From positions 1 through 5,734 of the forward strand of contig RECT01000425.1 in assembly GCA_007693875.1 (NCBI GenBank): a DNA stretch of 5,734 nt. The letters run 5' to 3'. The notes below the pieces were generated by a model, which worked only from the letters and a program-made list of their open reading frames with translations, searched no databases and had not been told where the DNA came from. Source of the DNA: Spirulina sp. DLM2.Bin59 (GTDB lineage: Bacteria; Cyanobacteriota; Cyanobacteriia; Cyanobacteriales; Spirulinaceae). Positions within the stretch are counted from its first letter, which is position 1, and the number at the start of each line of letters is the position of its first letter. The position numbers and the translations under genes are program-made. Positions 1 through 4,944 of this stretch are shown here, in pieces.

Positions 1-88
1 GATCAGCCGCGAGGCGCGGGTGCCGGTGATCAAACATCTGGATGGAGTTTGCCACCAACAGCAGTTCAAATTCAGCCCGAAACCCCAT
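1..88 (-). CDS. 5' end of an unidentified gene (29 codons), possibly an AAA-type ATPase
   Basis: Only the first 29 codons are inside the window; the protein begins MGFRAEFELLL. The ATG follows the yceD stop codon with no gap (TAG then ATG). A strong Shine-Dalgarno GGGAGG at 99-94 lies 5 bases upstream, inside the last yceD codons, so this is a real, translationally coupled start. From memory of cyanobacterial gene order, the gene after yceD is often a Ycf46-like AAA ATPase whose N-terminus resembles M-x-F-x-x-E-F-E-L-L-L. That is a weak basis for a name, because the residues that follow (VANSIQMFDHRHPRLAAD) do not show the expected family pattern. Either the identity is wrong or there is a frameshift close to the edge. 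The start is well supported; the function is not. Confidence 0.55.
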   Translation of the reverse strand, partial: MGFRAEFELLLVANSIQMFDHRHPRLAAD

Positions 89-592
89 CTAATCCTCCCG
101 CGCCGCGAGTTGCTCCTTGAGGCGGGCCAGTTCCGCCCAACGGTGATCCACCATCGGCTCCGAGGCGATCGGCTCCACCTTCACCCCCTGACAGTTTTCG
201 CCACAGACCTGCTGAAAGGGTAAGGCCAAACTCAACTGTTCATAGAGCCAGGCCAAGGGATCAAAATAGCCCTGGGGGGAGAGGGTTTCGAGGAGTTCGT
301 CCCCTTGATTTTCCTCACTGTGGGGATGGCCCGGCTGGGAGGTTTCCAACCAAATGATTTCCTGGGTATCGACGGTGAGGCGGTGGTTATAGTGGGCGAG
401 GCAGCGGTGACAGGTGAGGGTGACAATGGTTTCGGCTTGCGATCGCACATCTAAATAATTCGTCTGATGGGTGACGCTCAACGTCCCCCGCACCGGAGTC
501 AAGCTCTCTAAATCCGGAATGAAATCCTCAAGCTCAAACTGTTCACAGCGATCGGGGGCCTGTAACAGGTGGGGAATAAAAATCGGCTTCAT
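89..592 (-). CDS. yceD: YceD family (DUF177) protein, 23S rRNA accumulation / large-subunit assembly factor
   Basis: This 167-residue protein matches the DUF177/YceD family in length and layout. A beta-rich N-terminal half leads to a CxxC pair (C61-H-R-C64). A second cysteine pair sits in CGENC (C130, C134), followed by the usual D-H-R-W-x-x-L-x-x-L tail at about 149-158. The four cysteines suggest metal binding or a structural clamp, which is inference. In Escherichia coli YceD, and in its plant relatives, the family is linked to 23S rRNA accumulation or processing. An in-frame GTG lies one codon upstream (595), but ATG at 592 is preferred: GGGAGG at 605-600 is 7 bases from it and only 4 from the GTG. 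It follows khpB by 15 bases and runs directly into the next gene, so the three are probably co-transcribed. In many bacteria yceD pairs with rpmF; here it is grouped with other ribosome and RNA genes. Confidence 0.88.
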   Translation of the reverse strand: MKPIFIPHLLQAPDRCEQFELEDFIPDLESLTPVRGTLSVTHQTNYLDVRSQAETIVTLTCHRCLAHYNHRLTVDTQEIIWLETSQPGHPHSEENQGDELLETLSPQGYFDPLAWLYEQLSLALPFQQVCGENCQGVKVEPIASEPMVDHRWAELARLKEQLAARED

Positions 593-599
593 CACACAT

Positions 600-605
600 C
601 CTCCC
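600..605 (-). promoter_or_regulatory. Shine-Dalgarno GGGAGG of yceD
   Basis: GGGAGG reads 605-600 on the minus strand, between the khpB stop (610-608) and the yceD start. Three nearby candidate starts are an out-of-frame ATG at 599, GTG at 595 and ATG at 592. Only the last has normal spacing (7 bases), so this site decides the start. Confidence 0.7.
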
Positions 606-607
606 GC

Positions 608-1090
608 CTAATCCAAAGTACGACGCAACACAAATAACCGCCGATGGGGTTCAAATCCCCGGCTTTCCGTGGTTAAATCCTCACTATCTTTGAACAAATG
701 ATGCACTTGGCGACGTTCCGCCGAGGAAAGATCCGGCAATTCCACCGCTTCCCCCGTTGCCCGCACCCGCTCAGACACATCCGCCATCAGGACTTCCAAT
801 TCCCCCTGACGACGCACCCGATAGCCCGCCAGTTCAACGGTGTAGGGGTGTTGTGCTTCCCGCTCTAAACCAATATTTAACAGGGTATTGGCCAGGTATT
901 GAATCGCATCAATAACATGGCCGCGATCGCCAATCAAAGCCTCCACCTGGGCCGCCGTTAGGGTGTGGGGATCAATCGTCAGCCAGTAGACCCCATCGGG
1001 GGCCTGGCTTGGCTCCACCCCGCTGGGGTAGCCCATCTTTTCAAGGAGTTGCGTTAACCACGCTTGACCCCGTTCCATTTGTTCGCTCAT
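608..1090 (-). CDS. khpB: KhpB/Jag-type RNA-binding protein (KH + R3H domains)
   Basis: This is a 160-residue RNA-binding protein of the Jag/KhpB/EloR family. Residues about 34-75 form the KH domain, with the GxxG loop G54-D-R-G57 followed by HVIDAIQYLAN. Residues about 112-160 form the R3H domain, with ERRQVHHLF at 125-133 carrying the Arg-x3-His pattern and the terminal TESRGFEPHRR. There is no long N-terminal Jag_N region, so this is the short form. The frame stays open to a TTG at 1132, but ATG at 1090 gives the usual start (MSEQMERGQAWLTQLL) and the TTG lies in a hairpin. No clear Shine-Dalgarno precedes ATG 1090. Family members bind RNA and in Firmicutes affect cell elongation and division; the role in cyanobacteria is not evident here. 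Its place after yidC is a conserved arrangement, though here a 175-base repeat-rich gap separates the two. Confidence 0.88.
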   Translation of the reverse strand: MSEQMERGQAWLTQLLEKMGYPSGVEPSQAPDGVYWLTIDPHTLTAAQVEALIGDRGHVIDAIQYLANTLLNIGLEREAQHPYTVELAGYRVRRQGELEVLMADVSERVRATGEAVELPDLSSAERRQVHHLFKDSEDLTTESRGFEPHRRLFVLRRTLD

Positions 1091-1121
1091 CTCGCCATCA
1101 TCATTTATGAACTCTACGACT

Positions 1122-1143
1122 CCCCTCCCCAACTGGGGAGGGG
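1122..1143. repeat. Perfect 9-bp inverted repeat upstream of khpB
   Basis: CCCCTCCCC (1122-1130) and GGGGAGGGG (1135-1143) are perfect inverted arms around the loop AACT, followed on the plus strand by more G-rich sequence (ctgggggcc). The hairpin is very GC-rich and lies 30 bases before the khpB ATG. No T-run follows on the minus strand, so it is not a classic intrinsic terminator. It resembles G/C-rich palindromes dispersed in cyanobacterial genomes (recollection, not checked). It could attenuate or protect the yidC-khpB transcript. Confidence 0.7.
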
Positions 1144-1157
1144 CTGGGGGCCTACTC

Positions 1158-1172
1158 CTAGAATCGATCTAG
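1158..1172. repeat. Small inverted repeat CTAGA-N5-TCTAG
   Basis: CTAGA (1158-1162) and TCTAG (1168-1172) flank ATCGA. On the minus strand the AT-rich stretch just upstream (TGTGATATAGCGATACT, about 1189-1173) could hold a weak -10 element for khpB, so this palindrome may be an operator. It is short and could be chance. Confidence 0.3.
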
Positions 1173-1198
1173 TATCGCTATATCACAGCCCATCGGTC

Positions 1199-1245
1199 GG
1201 GCGCAAGGGCTAACCCAAAGCGAACCGGGCGTAAGCATTGCGCCC
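1199..1245. repeat. Interspersed-repeat-like inverted repeat after yidC
   Basis: GGGCGCAA (1199-1206) is the exact reverse complement of TTGCGCCC (1238-1245). Inside lies an alternative stem using GGGCG (1227-1231) with CGCCC (1241-1245), so two competing folds are possible. The minus-strand motif GGGGGCGCAATGCTTACGCC resembles dispersed noncoding repeats of filamentous cyanobacteria, which is recollection. It sits 20 bases beyond the yidC stop and could act as a 3' end or processing structure. No U-tract is present. Confidence 0.5.
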
Positions 1246-1265
1246 CCAGAGGGGATTAAAGGGGA

Positions 1266-2426
1266 TTAACCCGAGGTTTTCTCTTTCTTCTTCGAGCGTT
1301 TCGGCTCAAAGGGAATGTCGCTGCGGCCCTGTTCCCGAGCTTCTTGTTTTTCCTGCTCCTCCACCAGCTTTTGCAGGTTCTCCGGCAGGGGTTCCCGCAT
1401 TAGGAGGGCCGTTTGAGCCGTTTGGAAGACGTTGGCCACGGTCATGTACATCAGCACCCCAGCAGGGAGGGGGAAGATCAGGAACATCCCACTAAACAGA
1501 ATTGGGGTGATTTTGCTGATGGTTTGCTGTTGATCATTCTGGGCACCGCTGCCGCCGCCCGCTCCGGTTAACTGTTGGCTGATGTAGGTGCTCACCCCGA
1601 AGAATAAGACCATGCCGACAATATCCCAGTGGATCACACCATTTTCTCCGGTGGCTCCAACCCGGCCGAGGGCGTTAATGAAGAGAAATCCTTCATTAGC
1701 GGCAATACCGGGAACCGTTCCTTGCAACGTGACTTCACCAGGAGCGAGGGCGGTAATTGTGCCATCGGGGGCGATCGCCACATTCTCCGCCCCTTTCGTC
1801 ACCGTCCAAGTCGGCTCCACCTTGCTATCGGCATATTCCTCCTTGAGCGTCGCAAACCGTACCCCATCTTCCGATTGGAATTCGGGATGCACCTCATCCC
1901 CCACCACAAGGCGATTGCCCGTGGGCAGCACCGCCGCTAAGCGGTAGTGAACATCAGCATTGAGGTAGATGTTTTGGGGTTTGGTGCTGAAAATTTGCGG
2001 TTGAATTTGCTCCGTTTGATCCGGGGAAAAGATTTGCAGATCAACGGTGTAGTTGATATCCGCAAAGGGCGATCCCCTCAGGGTGGTGAACAACGCCCAG
2101 AGAATCGGCAACTGAAACAAGAGGGGGAGACAGCCCGCCAAGGGATTGCCGTACTCTTTATAAACTTCCCCCATGGCTTCCTGAAGCTTCTTGGGGTCTT
2201 CTTTGTAGCGTTCTTGGACTTCCTTCACCCGTTTTTGCATCACTGGCTGGGCGATGCGGGTGCGGCGCATATTGCGAATCGATCCCGCACTGAGGGGATA
2301 GACCGCAAAGCGGATCACCAACGTCAGGGCGACGATCGCAAAACCATAGCTAGGCACAATCCCATGGAAAAAATCCAGGATTGGCAGCATGATGTTTGTG
2401 GAAATAAAACCGATACCTAAATCCAT
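1266..2426 (-). CDS. yidC: Membrane protein insertase YidC/Oxa1/Alb3 family
   Basis: This 386-residue insertase places proteins into the plasma and/or thylakoid membrane, alone or with SecYEG. The five conserved core segments are visible. TM1 (about 24-47) carries R39, the conserved groove arginine, and is followed by the charged cytosolic C1 loop (48-93). TM2 is about 95-116, TM3 about 265-285, TM4 about 303-320 and TM5 about 321-342. A cytosolic tail ends in basic residues (KRSKKKEK), fitting ribosome contact. Between TM2 and TM3 lies an outside-facing insert of about 145 residues (118-262). It is much longer than in Oxa1 or Bacillus YidC and contains an Ig-like pattern (DGTITALAPGEVTLQG, 221-236). 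Cyanobacterial YidC proteins of about 380 residues are usual, so the insert is probably lineage-typical. The N-terminal MDLGIGFISTNIMLPILDFF matches the family start, yet no Shine-Dalgarno precedes it. It follows the PH gene by 49 bases. Confidence 0.95.
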   Translation of the reverse strand: MDLGIGFISTNIMLPILDFFHGIVPSYGFAIVALTLVIRFAVYPLSAGSIRNMRRTRIAQPVMQKRVKEVQERYKEDPKKLQEAMGEVYKEYGNPLAGCLPLLFQLPILWALFTTLRGSPFADINYTVDLQIFSPDQTEQIQPQIFSTKPQNIYLNADVHYRLAAVLPTGNRLVVGDEVHPEFQSEDGVRFATLKEEYADSKVEPTWTVTKGAENVAIAPDGTITALAPGEVTLQGTVPGIAANEGFLFINALGRVGATGENGVIHWDIVGMVLFFGVSTYISQQLTGAGGGSGAQNDQQQTISKITPILFSGMFLIFPLPAGVLMYMTVANVFQTAQTALLMREPLPENLQKLVEEQEKQEAREQGRSDIPFEPKRSKKKEKTSG

Positions 2427-2475
2427 GCGTTTTAAAGGGGGGCAATTGGGACAGATGGAAAGCGAGGGGATGGGG

Positions 2476-2868
2476 CTAGACGCGAATCAGGGTAGCGGCC
2501 ACACCGGTTTTTTCGGCGGTGCGCTCGGCAATGTAATCACAGATTTCGCGGTAGCGGGGAATGGCCCGCAACTCTAAACGATTGCCATCCCGCAGGGTGA
2601 GAACGATGTCCCCCCACAGACCAACGCCCCGAGAGACGCTGGCGATTTTGGAAACTTCTGCATAAATAACATCGGTGCGATCGCGCCCCTGCCAGCCCCC
2701 GGTGACGGAGACGCGACGGTCAGTAATCCGGTAGCGCAGCCACAGGGCGCGGACGATCGCCCCTACGGTCAAGGGCAAACAAATGACGGTAAAGCCGAGC
2801 AAAATATTAAAAATTAAGTCGCCAATATGGGGGCCACCTTCATAGAATGCGGTCTCTTTTATACCCAT
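2476..2868 (-). CDS. Small membrane-anchored PH domain (YdbS/DUF304-like) protein
   Basis: This 130-residue protein has one hydrophobic segment, possibly hairpin-like (about 17-45). A bacterial PH-like domain follows at about 46-115. The recognisable part is WLRYRITDRRVSVTGGWQG (43-61), then DVIYAEVSKIASV, G-x-L-W-G-D and I-V-L-T-L-R-D-G, the strand pattern of bPH_2 domains. The biochemical function is unknown. Its fixed place between rnpA and yidC in cyanobacteria suggests a link to membrane protein biogenesis, which is inference. The ATG start overlaps the end of rnpA by 29 bases in another frame. GAGG at 2878-2875 lies 6 bases upstream, and the N-terminus MGIKETAFYEGGPHIGD looks like that of relatives, so the overlap is probably real. 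Confidence 0.85.
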   Translation of the reverse strand: MGIKETAFYEGGPHIGDLIFNILLGFTVICLPLTVGAIVRALWLRYRITDRRVSVTGGWQGRDRTDVIYAEVSKIASVSRGVGLWGDIVLTLRDGNRLELRAIPRYREICDYIAERTAEKTGVAATLIRV

Positions 2869-3214
2869 GCCATGCCTCGGTTCTTATTAATAACTGCTCT
2901 AATTCTCGCAAAAAATGTTCATATTCGCACGAGATCGCCCCCGGCTTGACATTAATCACCAGTTGATACCCCCCTTTAATCTGGGGTAACAGTTGGCGCA
3001 ATGCCAGACGGAGACAGCGTTTGATCTGATTCCGCACCACGGCTTTTTTACTGACCCGCTTACCGACAGCGATGCCCATTTGGGGGGGAGCAGCGGCGGG
3101 GATGCCCGGCAAGCAGCGCAAAGTGAGGTAGCGACCATGGTGGCGATCGCCCCGCTTATAAACTGCCTGAAAATCACGCCACCCCTTTAACCGATTGGCC
3201 CGCGCTAATCCCAT
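2840..3214 (-). CDS. rnpA: Ribonuclease P protein component
   Basis: This 124-residue basic protein is the protein subunit of RNase P, which with the RNA encoded by rnpB removes 5' leaders from pre-tRNAs. The N-terminal RLKGWRDFQAVYKRG (8-22) forms the family's first helix. The RNR signature lies in KKAVVRNQIKRCLRLALR (56-73), which contacts the RNA subunit, and GYQLVINVKPGA (82-93) is the usual later strand. The length is normal. The start is ATG 3214, only 21 bases after the rpmH stop, with no good Shine-Dalgarno, so translation is probably coupled to rpmH. The rpmH-rnpA pair is among the most conserved bacterial operons. The 3' end overlaps the PH gene by 29 bases. A run of seven C on the coding strand encodes APPQ near residue 43. 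Confidence 0.95.
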   Translation of the reverse strand: MGLARANRLKGWRDFQAVYKRGDRHHGRYLTLRCLPGIPAAAPPQMGIAVGKRVSKKAVVRNQIKRCLRLALRQLLPQIKGGYQLVINVKPGAISCEYEHFLRELEQLLIRTEAWHGYKRDRIL

Positions 3215-3235
3215 GGTGATCTGGGAGCAGCCAGG

Positions 3236-3373
3236 TTAAACCGCCAAACGATGCCGCCCTTTCCGACGACGGGAAGCGATCACTCGCCGGCCGTTGTGGG
3301 TGCGCATCCGGGCCCGAAAGCCAGATTTCCGCTTTTGTTTACGGCTGGTGCCGTGAAGTGTCCGCTGAGTCAC
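3236..3373 (-). CDS. rpmH: 50S ribosomal protein L34
   Basis: A 45-residue protein starts at GTG 3373 and ends with TAA at 3238-3236. Its sequence runs MTQRTLHGTSRKQKRKSG, then FRARMRTHNGRRVIASRRRK, then GRHRLAV. This is the full L34 family pattern: N-terminal T-x-R-T-L-x-G-T, the central SGFRARM and the basic C-terminus. L34 is a small, strongly basic part of the large ribosomal subunit. An excellent Shine-Dalgarno AGGAGG at 3385-3380 lies 6 bases before the GTG, which fixes the start. The short length and GTG start make it easy to miss in automatic ORF calls. It leads the operon that continues with rnpA, and a promoter-like sequence lies about 40 bases upstream. Confidence 0.97.
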   Translation of the reverse strand: MTQRTLHGTSRKQKRKSGFRARMRTHNGRRVIASRRRKGRHRLAV

Positions 3374-3379
3374 TGTCGT

Positions 3380-3385
3380 CCTCCT
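3380..3385 (-). promoter_or_regulatory. Shine-Dalgarno AGGAGG of rpmH
   Basis: AGGAGG reads 3385-3380 on the minus strand, 6 bases before the GTG start of rpmH. Its strength supports the non-ATG start of this highly expressed gene. Confidence 0.85.
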
Positions 3386-3413
3386 GAATACCTTGACAAA
3401 ACCACAGTCTACT

Positions 3414-3443
3414 ATACTAACCCCTGGTGTCTATCGATGGCAA
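3414..3443 (-). promoter_or_regulatory. Candidate sigma70-type promoter of the rpmH operon
   Basis: On the minus strand TTGCCA (3443-3438) and TAGTAT (3419-3414) are separated by 18 bases, which fits a group 1 sigma promoter. Initiation would fall near 3407 and give a leader of about 34 bases to the rpmH GTG. A second plus-strand -35-like TTGACA lies in the same gap. Confidence 0.55.
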
Positions 3444-3471
3444 ACCCTAAATAGCAACTGGGGGTGGCTGA

Positions 3472-3499
3472 CTTTAGGATTGTTCGAGGATCCCTAAAG
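3472..3499 (-). terminator. Hairpin downstream of cobJ (possible terminator or RNA 3' end)
   Basis: CTTTAGGAT (3472-3480) pairs with ATCCCTAAAG (3490-3499), forming nine base pairs with one bulged C and a 9-base loop. It begins 8 bases past the cobJ stop, where a cobI-cobJ transcript would end. No U-run follows on the minus strand, so intrinsic termination is uncertain and read-through into rpmH is possible. Confidence 0.4.
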
Positions 3500-3507
3500 A
3501 ACCCAAA

Positions 3508-4944
3508 CTAATAATGGCGGGGTGTGTAAACCCATTGCACCCCCTCCCGTTGTTGCAACGTTCGGGTTTTACTGGAGCCGATTAAAATCACAGTGCGCAT
3601 ATCAGCATCGGCGATCGCCAACTCCCCCAATTCCTTCACCGTCACCCGTTGCCCCGGTCTACCTAAATTTCGGGCTAAAACGATCGGGGTTTGGGGCGAT
3701 CGCCACTGCAATAAAATCTCTTTTGCCTTTTCCAGTTGCCAGGTGCGCTGTTGAGAAACGGGGTTATAAAAGGCGATCGCCAAATCTGCTTGGCCAGCGG
3801 CGGCAATGCGGGAAGCGATCGCCTCCCAAGGTTTGAGAATATCCGAAAGGGAAATCACCGCAAAATCATGGCCCAGGGGTGCGCCCACCTGAGCAGCGGC
3901 GGCCTGCATCGCTGAAATGCCAGGACAGACCTGGATTTCAATGGGCGACCATCCTGGCTTGGCCTCCCGCTCCAACAGTTCAAAAACAGCGGCGGCCATG
4001 GCATAAATCCCCGGATCCCCCGAGGACACAACCGCCACGGTTCGCCCCATTGCAGCTAAATCCAAGGCAGTCCGAGCGCGATCGAGTTCAACGCGATTAT
4101 CTGATTGATGGCGCACCGTCTGGGGTTGTCGCCAAGGTTCCGCCAAATCTAGATAGGTCTGATAACCCACCCAATCTGTTGCCGATTGTAAAATTTCCTT
4201 CACCTCTGGGGAGAGCCAAGCCGCTGCGCCTGGCCCTGTGCCAACGATCGCCAGCTTGCCATTCCCTGTTCCCTGTTCCCTATCCCCTGTTCCCTCTTCC
4301 CCAACATACACAAGGCAGTCCGGCCCCGGGGTGGGTTGGGCCGCAGTTTCAGCAACAATCTGGATCGTCAATGGGGGAACCTCATCACCCTCCTGCACCA
4401 GGGGCAATCGACTTTCCCTTAACCAAGGGGCATTGCCGATCAATTGCACCTTAGCCCCGGCCAGAAGATCGGCAATAAACCCCTTGGCATCATCGGGATT
4501 AATCAGGCGATATCCCCTAGGGGGGGATAACAGGGTGGTTTGAAACCGTAGCTCTCCTGTGGTGGTAATGGCAGCGGATACCTGCAACCCCGCCGCAATC
4601 CGACGGGCGAGATCATTCACCCCCTGTAATCCCCCCAGTAAAGGAACAACCGCACTACCATCTTCGGCGATCGCCAATACCGGCGGCTCCTGCCACTTAT
4701 TCACCAACAGCGGGGCCAAAGTACGAATCAAAATCCCAGCGGCACAAATCCCCACAATGGGCGTACCCCCCCGAAACAACTCCCGGAGGCGATCGCCAAA
4801 GTTCTCATAAACAACATCTGCCCCTTGGGTGCGGCTGGCTAAACCATAGATGACGGCTTCAGGGAGGGCGGTTTGGATTTGACGGGCAACGGCCATACTC
4901 CCCTGCCCCAGAATGACAATAGCCGGTGGATTCAGGGGTTTCAT
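3508..4944 (-). CDS. cobJ: CbiG-CobJ (CbiH) fusion: cobalt-precorrin/precorrin-3B C17-methyltransferase with CbiG domains
   Basis: This 478-residue two-part protein acts in corrin-ring synthesis. Residues about 8-135 resemble CbiG_N (GGTPIVGICAAGILIRTLAP, 59-78; EDGSAVVPLLGGLQGVNDLA, 94-113) and about 136-215 the CbiG middle region. Residues 230-478 are a complete SAM-dependent tetrapyrrole methyltransferase: LAIVGTGPG (231-239), VVSSGDPGIYAMA (305-317), CPGISAMQAAAAQVGAPLGHDF (340-361), AFYNPVSQQR (391-400) and VLARNLGRPGQRV (422-434). CobJ/CbiH methylates C17 and contracts the ring; CbiG opens the resulting lactone in the anaerobic route. Fusion to CbiG favours the cobalt-first (CbiH-like) reaction, which is inference. 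The CbiG C-terminal domain is not visible: the middle region leads straight into a linker (EEGTGDREQGTGNGK) encoded by tandem heptamers. The ATG overlaps the cobI stop (ATGA) and has no Shine-Dalgarno, indicating translational coupling. Six HIP1 sites lie inside. Confidence 0.92.
   Translation of the reverse strand: MKPLNPPAIVILGQGSMAVARQIQTALPEAVIYGLASRTQGADVVYENFGDRLRELFRGGTPIVGICAAGILIRTLAPLLVNKWQEPPVLAIAEDGSAVVPLLGGLQGVNDLARRIAAGLQVSAAITTTGELRFQTTLLSPPRGYRLINPDDAKGFIADLLAGAKVQLIGNAPWLRESRLPLVQEGDEVPPLTIQIVAETAAQPTPGPDCLVYVGEEGTGDREQGTGNGKLAIVGTGPGAAAWLSPEVKEILQSATDWVGYQTYLDLAEPWRQPQTVRHQSDNRVELDRARTALDLAAMGRTVAVVSSGDPGIYAMAAAVFELLEREAKPGWSPIEIQVCPGISAMQAAAAQVGAPLGHDFAVISLSDILKPWEAIASRIAAAGQADLAIAFYNPVSQQRTWQLEKAKEILLQWRSPQTPIVLARNLGRPGQRVTVKELGELAIADADMRTVILIGSSKTRTLQQREGVQWVYTPRHY
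4262..4303. repeat. Six tandem heptanucleotides (TTCCCTG type) inside cobJ
   Basis: The units are TTCCCTG, TTCCCTG, TTCCCTA, TCCCCTG, TTCCCTC and TTCCCCA, running 4262-4303. On the coding strand they read as degenerate GGGAACA repeats. Such short tandemly repeated heptamers are typical of cyanobacterial intergenic DNA. Here six units (42 bases, 14 codons) keep the reading frame and encode the Gly/Glu/Thr-rich linker (about residues 215-229) between the CbiG and CobJ parts. Confidence 0.85.
4511..4529. repeat. Inverted repeat with a 7-G run inside cobJ
   Basis: TATCCCC (4511-4517) and GGGGATA (4523-4529) form a perfect 7-bp inverted repeat, with the palindrome CCCCTAGGGG nested in it and a run of seven G at 4520-4526. 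It codes for LSPPRGY (139-145) at the junction of the CbiG N and middle regions. It may be only a codon-use effect. Confidence 0.4.

Noticed and set aside
1091..1132. TTG 1132 as the khpB start
   Set aside because: It lies in the loop-proximal part of the GC-rich hairpin, lacks a properly spaced ribosome site, and adds 14 residues not typical of the family.
1588..2420. Plus-strand open frames opposite yidC
   Set aside because: They are shadow frames of the clearly recognised yidC and show no family signature or start signal.
3374..3507. oriC/DnaA box region next to rpmH, as in many bacteria
   Set aside because: No TTATCCACA-like boxes and no dnaA nearby; the neighbour is cobJ, and cyanobacteria often lack this arrangement.
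3879..4454. 191-codon open frame on the plus strand
   Set aside because: It lies antisense to cobJ, is rich in Pro/Arg/Ser with no domain pattern, has no ribosome site, and is explained by the GC-rich coding sequence opposite.
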